Below are positions 35,121 through 42,770 of a stretch of 64,000 nt of DNA, piece by piece. The stretch is taken from positions 124,001 to 188,000 of the forward strand of contig CAVXFL010000009.1 in assembly GCA_963761015.1 (NCBI GenBank), written 5' to 3'. Within the stretch, counting starts at the first letter, position 1; the number at the start of each line of letters is the position of its first letter. The position numbers and the translations under genes are program-made. Below the pieces are notes generated by a model. It made no database searches, was not told where the DNA came from, and was given only the letters and a program-made list of their open reading frames with translations. The stretch comes from CAVXFL01 sp963761015 (GTDB taxonomy: Bacteria; Pseudomonadota; Alphaproteobacteria; Acetobacterales; Acetobacteraceae).

Positions 35121-35744
35121 ATGCTGTCAAAACCCGGTGTTCGCGTCGGCGGCCGTCGCGTCCGGCCTGCGTCGAGCGCCGTTGTCATTGTCATGACGAC
35201 CCTGCTTGCCTTCGCCCCCTGCCAATTCATCGCCCGGGCGGCGGACACCGTGGCCGATGCCGCGTCCGCCGCGCCGGCCGCCCCCAAGGAGAAGACAGGA
35301 AAGCTGCAGCATCTCGGCCCGGCCGAGGCGGCGAGCATTCTCGGCCGGCCGGTGCGCGGTCCCAAGGGGCAGGAGATCGGCCGGGTGGTGGACGTGCTCG
35401 TCGACCAGGCGGGCCACCCCCGCGCCGCCGTGATCGATTTCGGCGGCTTCATGGGCGTGGGCAGCCGCAAGGTCGCGGTGGCCTGGCACCTTCTCCGGTT
35501 CGCCCCGGACAAGAAGGACAAGCCGATCACGCTGCAACTGACGCAGGACCAGATCAAGGCGGCGCCGGAATTCAAGCCAGACAAGACGCCGACCGTGGTC
35601 ACCGCTCCTCCCGGTCAGCCCATCCCCGCCGCGGTGCCGCCGATCCGGGCCATTCCGGCCCTGCGCAAGGCCGAACACCCCACGCCCGTGCCCAAGCCCG
35701 AACCGGGCCACGCCGCGGCCCCCAAGTCCCAGGGCAAGCGCTAG
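35121..35744 (+). CDS. Exported PRC-barrel domain protein
   Basis: 207 residues. A long basic N-terminus (MLSKPGVRVGGRRVRPASS) precedes the hydrophobic signal core AVVIVMTTLLAFAPCQFIARA. A PRC-barrel-like domain occupies about 66-150: AEAASILGRPVRGPKGQEIGRVVDVLVDQAGHPRAAVIDFGGFMGVGSRKVAVAW. A Pro-rich low-complexity tail (PGQPIPAAVPP…PKPEPGHAAAPKSQGKR) follows. PRC barrels occur in RimM and photosynthetic reaction-centre subunits, and in many exported proteins of unknown role in this lineage. 14 bases separate it from the MFS gene, so they may share a transcript. Confidence 0.75.
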   Translation: MLSKPGVRVGGRRVRPASSAVVIVMTTLLAFAPCQFIARAADTVADAASAAPAAPKEKTGKLQHLGPAEAASILGRPVRGPKGQEIGRVVDVLVDQAGHPRAAVIDFGGFMGVGSRKVAVAWHLLRFAPDKKDKPITLQLTQDQIKAAPEFKPDKTPTVVTAPPGQPIPAAVPPIRAIPALRKAEHPTPVPKPEPGHAAAPKSQGKR

Positions 35745-35758
35745 CCGGGCTGCCCCAG

Positions 35759-37045
35759 ATGTCCTCACGATGGGCGCGTCTCTCGGCCAGCCTGCCGCGC
35801 AAGCGCAGCCTGCGCGGGCTCGACCTCCTCAACTTCTTCCTGGCCAACGTCCAGACCGGGTTCGGCCCGTTCATCGTCGTCTACCTGACGGCGGAAAGCT
35901 GGACGCAGGTGCAGATCGGGCTCGTGCTGAGCATCGGCACGATCTGCGGCATGGCGAGCCAGGTCCCCGCCGGCGCGCTGATCGACGCCACGCCGCGCAA
36001 GCGCGTCGCCGCCGGCCTCGCCATCGGCGCCATCATGCTGAGCGCCTTGATGTTCGCGGTGTGGCCGACGCCGCTGCCGGTGCTGATCGCCGAGGTGCTG
36101 CACGGCTTCGCCAGCGCGATGGCCGTGCCGGCGATCGCGGCGATCACGCTGACCCTGGTAAAACGGCGCGATATTGGCGAGCGGCTGGGGCGCAACGCGA
36201 GTTGGGCCGCCCTCGGCAACGGCTTTGCCGCCGGCGCGATGGGGGCGGTGGGCTATACCATTTCCTATCAATCGGTGTTTCTGCTCACCGCGGCGCTGTC
36301 GGTTCCGGCGCTGCTCGCGCTCGTGATGATCGGGCCGACGGGCGAGCTGGTCGACGCCCCGGCGCCAGCGCTCGCGGATCGGCCGGCGCTCGCCGATCGG
36401 CCGTCGCACGCGGCGTGGTGGCGGGTGTTCCTGGACCGCCGGCTGATCGTCTTCGCCGCGTGCGGGGCGCTGTTCCAGCTCGGCAACGCGGCGATCCTGC
36501 AGCTGGTCGGGGGCGAGATGACCGAGGCGGTCGGCAGCGCCGCCACCGTCGTGATCGCCGCCTGTATCGTGGTGCCGCAACTCGTGGTCGCCGTGCTGTC
36601 GCCACGCGTCGGGCGCGCCGCCGAGCGCTGGGGGCGCCGGCCGATCCTGCTGCTCGGGCTGCTCGCCCTGCCGCTGCGCGCGCTCTTGTTCGTCACGACT
36701 ACGAACCCGGTGCTCGCGGTCGGGGTGCAGGCCCTGGACGGCATCGCCGGCGCGACTTTCGGCGTGCTGCTGCCGCTGATCGCGGCCGACCTTACGGTGG
36801 GCACCAATCGGTTCAACCTGACCATGGGCGCGCTGGCGCTGGCGGGCGGCATCGGCGCCACCGTCAGCACCACGCTGGCCGGCGCGGTCGCGGACGCTTT
36901 CGGCATGCGCATGGCGTTTGCCACCTTGGCGGCGGCCGGCGCCGCTTCCGTGCTGCTCGCCTGGGCCGCGATGCCGGAAACCCGACCGGCGCCGCCGGCC
37001 CGCGGTCTCAGCCGGGTGGGAGCTGTCGCAGTATCGCGTCGATGA
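35759..37045 (+). CDS. Major facilitator superfamily transporter
   Basis: 428 residues with about 12 hydrophobic helices. Opening LRGLDLLNFFLANVQTGFGPFIVVYL, loop 2-3 MASQVPAGALIDATPRKRVAAGLAIG (MFS loop pattern GxxxDxxxRK), a central hydrophilic linker with a duplicated ALADRPALADRP, then LVVAVLSPRVGRAAERWGRRPILLLG (second loop motif). The C-terminus ends …GLSRVGAVAVSRR. The substrate cannot be told; the family (12-TM drug or organic-solute transporters) is secure. Its last 38 bases overlap the 3' end of the convergent gene at 37008. Confidence 0.85.
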   Translation: MSSRWARLSASLPRKRSLRGLDLLNFFLANVQTGFGPFIVVYLTAESWTQVQIGLVLSIGTICGMASQVPAGALIDATPRKRVAAGLAIGAIMLSALMFAVWPTPLPVLIAEVLHGFASAMAVPAIAAITLTLVKRRDIGERLGRNASWAALGNGFAAGAMGAVGYTISYQSVFLLTAALSVPALLALVMIGPTGELVDAPAPALADRPALADRPSHAAWWRVFLDRRLIVFAACGALFQLGNAAILQLVGGEMTEAVGSAATVVIAACIVVPQLVVAVLSPRVGRAAERWGRRPILLLGLLALPLRALLFVTTTNPVLAVGVQALDGIAGATFGVLLPLIAADLTVGTNRFNLTMGALALAGGIGATVSTTLAGAVADAFGMRMAFATLAAAGAASVLLAWAAMPETRPAPPARGLSRVGAVAVSRR

Positions 37046-37490
37046 TGCGGATGCTGCCGCCGATATCGCCGCGTCCCAGCGCCTGGCGCGCGTTGGCGAC
37101 CTCGGTGACGATCGGCCCGCGAATCGGCTCCGCCGCGCGCGAGGGCGCGACCGAGCGATCGAGCAGCCGGGATTCGGCGCGTTCCAGGGCTTCCTGCGCA
37201 ACTCCGGTCTGGCCGCTTTGCAGGGCCTGCCTCGCCACCAACAGGAACCGTCTGGGCCGCGCGTTATCGGCCACGGGAGGGACCGGCAACCGCGGCGCTA
37301 TCAGCGAGCGCGTGTCGTAAGGATTGATGTTGCTGGCCCGGTTCGAGGTCGGCAGCGAGTTGCCCGTTCCGATCACGTTTCCGGGGCGCGCGCCGGTTTC
37401 CGGATTGGCCCCCGCGGGTACCGGCTGCGCCATCGCGGGCGCGGCGGTCAGGGCGAGCAGAGCAGCGGCAGCGGCGATCTGGGCGCGCAT
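37008..37490 (-). CDS. Small exported protein of unknown function
   Basis: 160 residues from ATG 37490, chosen because it begins a signal peptide MRAQIAAAAALLALTAAPAMAQ; the longer frame to 37586 lacks this. The mature part is hydrophilic: PVPAGANPETGARPGNVIGTGNSLPTSNRASNINPYDTRSLIAPRLP, then a helical C-terminus RRFLLVARQALQSGQTGVAQEALERAESRLLDRS…IRGPIVTEVANARQALGRGDIGGSIRIIDAILRQL. It resembles small periplasmic helical-repeat proteins common in Acetobacteraceae. Its 3' end overlaps the MFS gene tail-to-tail by 38 bases. Confidence 0.7.
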   Translation of the reverse strand: MRAQIAAAAALLALTAAPAMAQPVPAGANPETGARPGNVIGTGNSLPTSNRASNINPYDTRSLIAPRLPVPPVADNARPRRFLLVARQALQSGQTGVAQEALERAESRLLDRSVAPSRAAEPIRGPIVTEVANARQALGRGDIGGSIRIIDAILRQLPPG

Positions 37491-37602
37491 GGCTTTGGTT
37501 TCCTCCGCAAGGACGTTCTCAGCGATCAAACCATGCGAATTCCCGCGGCGAAAGGCCAGATCGGCCGATTTTACGCCCCAAGGCAAGCACGCGGTTCGCG
37601 GC

Positions 37603-38841
37603 TCAGCCCGCCACGCCCATCGCCTGGCGGATGAACAGCCGCTTCAGCGGGGGCGCGCGGTTCACGGCGGCGATGCCGATGCGGCGGACCGCGCGGATCG
37701 GCGGAAACGCCGTGCTGAACAGCCGGTCCAGCGCGTCCGTGGCGGCCAGCATCAGCAGATTGGCCGGGCGGCGCAGCGCCTGGTAGCGGCGCAGCAGGTC
37801 TGGGGAGCCCGGGTCCCGCCCCTCGGCCAGCGCGCCGATGACCAGCTCGGCCAGCGCGGCGACGTCGCGAAAGCCGAGATTGAGGCCCTGGCCCGCGATC
37901 GGATGGATGGCGTGCGCCGCGTCGCCCACCAGCGCGAGCCGGGTATCGACATAGCGGTGCGCGTGCATGGCGCCGAGCGGATAGCTGAACCGCCGCCCGA
38001 TCGGCCGGATCGCGCCGAGATGCGGCCCGAGGCGGCGCGCGATCTCCCGCCCATAGGCCGCGTCGTCCAACTGCCTGATGCGCGCCGCGATCCGCGTCTG
38101 CTCGGTCCAGACGATCGCCGAGACGTGCTCGGCGCCCTCGGTCGGGCTCATCGGCAACTGCGCGAACGGTCCCGAGGGCAGAAAATGCTCGAGCGCGGTG
38201 TTGTGGTGCGGGCGCTCGTGCGCGATGGCCGACACGAGCCCGGTCTGGCGATAGGGCAGGCGGGTCAGCGGAATGCGGGCCTGCTCGCGGAGCTTGCTGT
38301 TGCGGCCCTCGGCCGCGACCACCAGCCGGCAGGCAATGCGCGGACCGCCGGCGATCTCGACCACGGCGCCGTCGGCATGGCGCGAGACCGTGGCTTCGGC
38401 CGGCGCGAAGACCGCGAGCGGGGTGATGTCGTGAAGACGCGCATTCAGGGCGCGGCGCAGCGCGCGGGCCTCGACCATCCAGCCGAACGCCGCGGTGTCT
38501 TCCGCCTCGGCCAGCCCGGCCTCGTCGAGGTCGAAATCGAGATGCAGCGGCGAGGCCGGGCGGCCGATGCCGCCGTCCGACACGCGAATCGCGCGGATCG
38601 GGCACGGCGGATCGGGCAGCCGGCGCCATAGTCCGGCCGCCTCCAGCACCAGGCGCGACCCTGCCGCGATGGCGAAGGCGCGGCCGTCGAACGCCGGATG
38701 CTCCATCGGCGGCAGGGCCGCGCGGTCGATCACGGCGGTCGCGATGCCAGCCTCCGCCAAGCGGCAGGCCAGGGTGCCGCCGACCGGCCCGGCACCGACG
38801 ACGCAAACCTCGACCGCGACCTGCTTCGTCGCTTGCATCAT
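37603..38841 (-). CDS. UbiH/UbiF/VisC/COQ6-family FAD-dependent hydroxylase
   Basis: 412 residues from ATG 38841, supported by ggag six bases upstream; an earlier in-frame ATG lies at 38868. FAD-binding Rossmann motif EVCVVGAGPVGGTLACRLAEAG near the N-terminus, a middle region with VVAAEGRNSKLREQARI, and the C-terminal FAD motif LALVGDAAHAIHPIAGQGLNLGFRDVAAL. These are the marks of flavoprotein hydroxylases of ubiquinone biosynthesis. Whether it is UbiH-, UbiF- or UbiL-like (which ring carbon) cannot be decided here. Divergent from glnK; the intergenic region holds a perfect inverted repeat and a sigma-54 promoter. Confidence 0.85.
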   Translation of the reverse strand: MMQATKQVAVEVCVVGAGPVGGTLACRLAEAGIATAVIDRAALPPMEHPAFDGRAFAIAAGSRLVLEAAGLWRRLPDPPCPIRAIRVSDGGIGRPASPLHLDFDLDEAGLAEAEDTAAFGWMVEARALRRALNARLHDITPLAVFAPAEATVSRHADGAVVEIAGGPRIACRLVVAAEGRNSKLREQARIPLTRLPYRQTGLVSAIAHERPHHNTALEHFLPSGPFAQLPMSPTEGAEHVSAIVWTEQTRIAARIRQLDDAAYGREIARRLGPHLGAIRPIGRRFSYPLGAMHAHRYVDTRLALVGDAAHAIHPIAGQGLNLGFRDVAALAELVIGALAEGRDPGSPDLLRRYQALRRPANLLMLAATDALDRLFSTAFPPIRAVRRIGIAAVNRAPPLKRLFIRQAMGVAG

Positions 38842-38895
38842 GCCACGCTCCAATCGGTAGGCATCCATCTGCTCAGATTTTAGGCAGCTCGTCGA

Positions 38896-38923
38896 GGCCG
38901 TTCGGCGCGCGGGCCGAACGGCC
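38896..38923. promoter_or_regulatory. Perfect 11-bp inverted repeat upstream of glnK
   Basis: ggccgttcggc-gcgcgg-gccgaacggcc, centred about 68 bases upstream of the sigma-54 -24 element. A plausible enhancer-type or repressor site; it could also be a hairpin for the opposite transcript. Confidence 0.45.
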
Positions 38924-38975
38924 GCAAACGCGTGGATCCCGTTCACGAGGGTGTGCCGCGGCCGCCCCGGTTTGG

Positions 38976-38992
38976 TTGGCACCGGCCTTGCA
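38976..38992 (+). promoter_or_regulatory. Sigma-54 (RpoN) promoter of glnK-amtB
   Basis: ttGGcaccggccttGCa: the -24 GG and -12 GC are spaced by exactly 10 bases and closely match TGGCAC-N5-TTGC. The predicted transcription start is about 39003, 42 bases before the glnK ATG. Fits the known nitrogen control of glnK-amtB. Confidence 0.85.
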
Positions 38993-39044
38993 TGCAATGC
39001 CCTGGCGGCGCGGAGGCGCCCAGAAGCAATGAGGGAATGACGAC

Positions 39045-39383
39045 GTGAAACTGGTCATGGCGATCATCAAACCCTTCAGGCTGGACGACGTGCGCGAAGC
39101 GCTGACCCCGCTCGGCGTGCAAGGCCTGACGGTTACCGAGGTCAAGGGATTCGGACGCCAGAAGGGGCAGACCGAGATCTACCGCGGCGCGGAGTACCAG
39201 GTGAACTTCCTGCCGAAGGTGAAGATCGAGATCGTCGTCCCCGAATCCATGGTGGAACAGGTGACCGAGGCCATCATGAAATCGGCGTTCACCGGCAAGA
39301 TCGGTGACGGCAAAATCTTCGTCATCGAGGTCGAGCGCGCGGTCCGCATTCGCACCGGCGAACTCGACGCCGCCGCCATCTAG
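39045..39383 (+). CDS. glnK: Nitrogen regulatory protein P-II (GlnK)
   Basis: 112-residue P-II trimer subunit that senses 2-oxoglutarate, ATP/ADP and glutamine state. Start MKLVMAIIKPFRLDDVREAL. T-loop EIYRGAEYQVNFLPK with the uridylylation Tyr at 51 (signature YRGAEY). B-loop TGKIGDGKIF, C-loop VERAVRIRTGE. Upstream of amtB with 29 bases between, and behind a sigma-54 promoter, so it is the GlnK type that binds AmtB and blocks ammonium uptake when nitrogen is ample. Uridylylation by GlnD is expected from the family. Confidence 0.95.
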   Translation: MKLVMAIIKPFRLDDVREALTPLGVQGLTVTEVKGFGRQKGQTEIYRGAEYQVNFLPKVKIEIVVPESMVEQVTEAIMKSAFTGKIGDGKIFVIEVERAVRIRTGELDAAAI

Positions 39384-39412
39384 CGCCCGATCAGCACCGA
39401 GGATTTCGCAAC

Positions 39413-40933
39413 ATGATGAGGTTACGCGTGTTTCTTCGCGCGGTTCTGATGCCCGCGCTGATGGTCGCGCTGCTCGGCGCCGCCGCGGTCTGGGCGCAGA
39501 ACACCGCTCCCGCGCCGGCCGCGCCCGCCAAGCCGACGGCGGCGCCCGCCGCGATGGCTCCGGCCACCACCGCGCCGGCCATGCCGGGAACGGCCACCGC
39601 GCCGGCCACGACGACGTCGCCATCGCAGCAGGCCGCGGCGCCGCCGCCGGCGAACACGGCCGCCGGAAAAATCGATACCGGCGACACCGCCTGGATGCTG
39701 TCCAGCACGGCGCTGGTTCTGCTGATGACCATTCCGGGCCTCGCGCTGTTCTACGCTGGCATGGTGCGCAAGAAGAACGTTCTCGCCACCATGATGCAAT
39801 CGTTCACCATCTGCTGCCTGGTGACGATCGCCTGGATGGTGGTCGGCTACAGCCTGGCCTTCACCAACGGCAATCCGTATATCGGCGATCTCTCGCGCCT
39901 GTTCCTGCGCGGGATCGGCGCGAACATTCACGAGGGCACCGATGCCGCCTTCGTGCTCGGCGCCGGCTCGGGGAACGCGATGCCGACCACGATCCCCGAA
40001 ACCGTCTACATGATGTTCCAGATGACGTTCGCGATCATCACCCCGGCGCTGATCGCGGGCGCGTTCGCCGACCGCATGAAGTTCAGCGCCATGTGCATCT
40101 TCATGGTGCTCTGGTCGGTCATCGTCTACAGCCCGATCGCGCACTGGGTCTGGAGTGCCACCGGCTGGGTGGCCGCGATGGGCGCGATCGACTTCGCCGG
40201 CGGCACCGTCGTGCATATCAACGCCGGCATCGCCGGGCTGATGTGCGCGCTCGTGCTCGGCAAGCGCATCGGCTACGGCCAGGAGAACATGGCGCCGTTC
40301 AACGTGGGCTACGCGGTCATCGGCGCCTCGCTGCTGTGGGTCGGCTGGTTCGGCTTCAACGCCGGCTCGGCGGTCGGCGCGGGCGGGCGCGCCGGCATGG
40401 CCATGGCGGTGACACAGATCGCGACCGCTGCCGCGGCGCTGGGCTGGATGTTCGCCGAGTGGGCGAGCAAGGGAAAGCCTTCGGTGCTGGGCGCCGCCTC
40501 CGGAGCGGTGGCCGGCTTGGTGGCGATCACCCCGGCATCGGGTTTCGTCCTCCCCGGCCCGTCGATCGCCATCGGCGTCGCCGCCGGCGTGCTCTGCTTC
40601 TGGGCCGCGACGAACCTGAAGCACCTGATGGGCTACGACGACAGCCTCGACGCCTTCGGCGTGCACGGGGTCGGCGGCATCGTGGGCGCGCTGCTGACCG
40701 GCGTGTTCGCCTTTGGGCCGCTCTCGGCGACGGCGAGCAACCCGACCGGCACGGTGGGCAGCGCGCATCAGGTGCTGCTGCAATTCTACGCCGTGATGGC
40801 GACCCTGGTGTACAGCGGGCTGATGTCGATCGTGCTGCTGAAGATCATCGATTGGACGATCGGCCTCAGGGTCAACCGCGACGAGGAAGTCGAAGGCCTC
40901 GACGTGGTGCTGCACGGCGAACGCCTGGGCTGA
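39413..40933 (+). CDS. amtB: Ammonium transporter AmtB
   Basis: 506 residues. Signal peptide MMRLRVFLRAVLMPALMVALLGAAAVWAQ, then an unusual 55-residue Ala/Pro/Thr-rich exported linker (NTAPAPAAPAKPTAAPAA…), then the Amt core of 11 helices. The core starts at DTAWMLSSTALVLLMTIPGLALFYAGMVRKKNVLATMMQ. Landmark segments include IYSPIAHWVW-type (VYSPIAHWVWSATGWV), FAGGTVVHINAGIAGL (first pore His) and DAFGVHGVGGIVGALLTGVFA (second pore His). The C-terminal tail RVNRDEEVEGLDVVLHGERLG is the conserved GlnK-contacting tail. Co-transcribed with glnK from the sigma-54 promoter. Confidence 0.95.
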   Translation: MMRLRVFLRAVLMPALMVALLGAAAVWAQNTAPAPAAPAKPTAAPAAMAPATTAPAMPGTATAPATTTSPSQQAAAPPPANTAAGKIDTGDTAWMLSSTALVLLMTIPGLALFYAGMVRKKNVLATMMQSFTICCLVTIAWMVVGYSLAFTNGNPYIGDLSRLFLRGIGANIHEGTDAAFVLGAGSGNAMPTTIPETVYMMFQMTFAIITPALIAGAFADRMKFSAMCIFMVLWSVIVYSPIAHWVWSATGWVAAMGAIDFAGGTVVHINAGIAGLMCALVLGKRIGYGQENMAPFNVGYAVIGASLLWVGWFGFNAGSAVGAGGRAGMAMAVTQIATAAAALGWMFAEWASKGKPSVLGAASGAVAGLVAITPASGFVLPGPSIAIGVAAGVLCFWAATNLKHLMGYDDSLDAFGVHGVGGIVGALLTGVFAFGPLSATASNPTGTVGSAHQVLLQFYAVMATLVYSGLMSIVLLKIIDWTIGLRVNRDEEVEGLDVVLHGERLG

Positions 40934-40955
40934 TCCGCCGAACCGAACCGACCGG

Positions 40956-40990
40956 GAGGGCGCTCCGCGAGGGGCGCCCTCTTCTCATTC
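40956..40990 (+). terminator. Terminator of glnK-amtB operon
   Basis: gagggcgc-tccgcgaggg-gcgccctc stem of 8 bp followed by the T-rich ttctcattc, about 23 bases after the amtB stop. Confidence 0.8.
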
Positions 40991-41085
40991 CTGGATCCCG
41001 GCTTCGCCGCGAGGGGCGACAAGTCGCCCGGTTGCGCCACTGGCGGGGCGGACGTATGCCAGCCTCCCCTGACCAGAGGACCCGA

Positions 41086-41571
41086 ATGACCCGCCGCGAC
41101 CTGCTCGGCTTGATGGCGCTGCTGCCGGCGGCGGCCTTCGCGCAGGAGGCCGACATCACCAAGGCCCAGCCGGAACTGCCGAAGGAAAAGCTCGTCATCG
41201 TCACGCATGACGGCAAGCGGCACGTGTTTCATATCGAGGTGGCAAAGACGCCCGAGCAGCAGACCGTCGGGCTGATGTTCCGCAAGGCGGTCCCGCCGGA
41301 CGGCGGCATGCTGTTCGACTGGGGCGAGCCGCGCGAGAGCCAGATGTGGATGCGCAACACGCTGGTGCCGCTCGACATGGTGTTCATCAACCAGGACGGC
41401 ACGATCCGCTCCATCGCCGAGGACACGGTCCCCGAGAGCCTGGCGATCATCGACAGTCGCGGCCCGGTGCGCGCCACCTTGGAACTGGCCGGCGGCATCA
41501 CCGAGCGGCTGGACATCAGGGTCGGCGACAAGGTCCTGGCGCCGACATTCGGCAATACGCCGAAAGGCTAG
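41086..41571 (+). CDS. DUF192 exported protein
   Basis: 161 residues from ATG 41086 (agagga upstream; an earlier ATG at 41056 lacks this). The twin-arginine-like N-terminus MTRRDLLGLMALLPAAAFAQ suggests export. DUF192 core: VEVAKTPEQQTVGLMFRKAVPPDGGMLFDWGEP-type segment, MWMRNTLVPLDMVFINQDGTI, RATLELAGG, LDIRVGDKVL. Motifs MFR, MLFD(W/F), MWMKNT and the glycine near the end are those of the family. The fold is known from structural work; the biological role is not. It sits between two hairpins and is probably transcribed alone. Confidence 0.85.
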   Translation: MTRRDLLGLMALLPAAAFAQEADITKAQPELPKEKLVIVTHDGKRHVFHIEVAKTPEQQTVGLMFRKAVPPDGGMLFDWGEPRESQMWMRNTLVPLDMVFINQDGTIRSIAEDTVPESLAIIDSRGPVRATLELAGGITERLDIRVGDKVLAPTFGNTPKG

Positions 41572-41598
41572 CGCCCTCTCCGGATCGGGAGAGGGCGC
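41571..41598 (+). terminator. Hairpin after DUF192 gene
   Basis: gcgccctctcc-ggatcg-ggagagggcgc, a perfect 11-bp stem starting at the stop codon, without T tract. It lies between convergent genes and could act on both strands. Confidence 0.6.
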
Positions 41599-41648
41599 GC
41601 GGAGAAATCGGCGCCCGACCCTGCGGCATTCGTTGAAATAGGCGATTC

Positions 41649-42770
41649 CTATTTAAGTCCAAGCACGGCGTTCACTACCGATATGACATCGCTCTCGGAC
41701 AGATCCGGATGGATCGGCAGCGCCAGGATGCGATCGGCGACGCGTTCGGAGACCGGGAGCGCCGCGCCGTCGTGATGCGCCCGGTAGGCCGGCTGGAGGT
41801 GCAGCGGCTTCGGATAGTAGATCGCGCTCGGAATGCCGCGCTCCCGCAGCCGCGCCTGGAGACGGTCGCGCGCGGCGGCATCGTCCAGCAGCACGGCGTA
41901 GATGGCCCAGGCGCTGGTGCTCGCCGGCACGCGGGCCGGCACGGTCAGGGCTTCGCCCAGGCGGTCGTCATAGGCGCGCGCGACCCTTTCCCGCGCCCGC
42001 AATTCGTCCTCGAACACCGTCAGCTTGGCCAGCAGCACCGCCGCCTGCATCGTGTCGAGGCGGCCGTTCATGCCGGTGCGCAGCACCTCGTAGCGAGTCG
42101 CGCCCTCGCCATGCGTGCGCAGACTGCGATAGACGGCGGCCCGCTCGGCGCTGTCGGTGAACAAGGCGCCGCCGTCGCCGTACGCGCCGAGCGGCTTGGA
42201 GGGGAAAAAGCTGGTGGCGCTCGCGTCCGCCATGGTCCCCAGGCGCCGGCCGTTCAGCGTGGCGCCGAACGCCTGGGCGCAATCGTCGATGGTGAACAGC
42301 CCGTGGCGCGCGGCGACGGCGGACAGCGCCGGCCAGTCGGCGGGCTGGCCGAACAGGTCGACGCCGATCAGCACGCGCGGCCGCAGCTGCCCACGCGCCG
42401 CCACCTCGGCGATGCGCTGCGCCAGATGCGCCGGGTCGATCTGGAAGGTGTGCGGATCGATGTCCACGAATACCGGGCTGGCGCCGAGGATCAGGGCCGC
42501 TTCGGCGGTCGCGGTGTAGGTGAACGCCGGCAGGAACACGGCGTCGCCCGAGCCCACGCCCTCGGCCATCATGGCCATCTGCAAGGCGTCGGTGCCGGAG
42601 CTGACCGCGACGCAGTGCCGCGCGCCGCAGAAGCCGGCGAGCGCGGATTCCAGCTCGGCGACCTCGGGGCCGAGGATGAACTGGCAGTGCGCCAGTACGG
42701 CGGCGAGGCGCCGGCGCAGCTCGGGCTCGATGCGCCGCTGCTGCGCCTTCAGGTCGATGAACGCTATCAC
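41649..42770 (-). CDS. DegT/DnrJ/EryC1/StrS-family sugar aminotransferase
   Basis: 373-residue PLP-dependent aminotransferase acting on nucleotide-linked keto-sugars. IAFIDLKAQQRRIEPELRRRL, GPEVAELESALAGFCGARHCVAVSSGTDALQMA (phosphate loop), FLPAFTYTATAEA, TIDDCAQAFGA (Asp that holds the pyridine N), and SFFPSKPLGAYGDGGAL with the PLP Lys. The IPSAIYYPKPLHLQPAY segment matches WbpE/PglE/WlbC-like 3- or 4-aminotransferases. Its start overlaps the stop of the upstream dehydratase by 4 bases. The two probably make an amino-sugar nucleotide for O-antigen or glycan, for example a UDP-diamino sugar; that product is inference. Confidence 0.85.
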   Translation of the reverse strand: MIAFIDLKAQQRRIEPELRRRLAAVLAHCQFILGPEVAELESALAGFCGARHCVAVSSGTDALQMAMMAEGVGSGDAVFLPAFTYTATAEAALILGASPVFVDIDPHTFQIDPAHLAQRIAEVAARGQLRPRVLIGVDLFGQPADWPALSAVAARHGLFTIDDCAQAFGATLNGRRLGTMADASATSFFPSKPLGAYGDGGALFTDSAERAAVYRSLRTHGEGATRYEVLRTGMNGRLDTMQAAVLLAKLTVFEDELRARERVARAYDDRLGEALTVPARVPASTSAWAIYAVLLDDAAARDRLQARLRERGIPSAIYYPKPLHLQPAYRAHHDGAALPVSERVADRILALPIHPDLSESDVISVVNAVLGLK

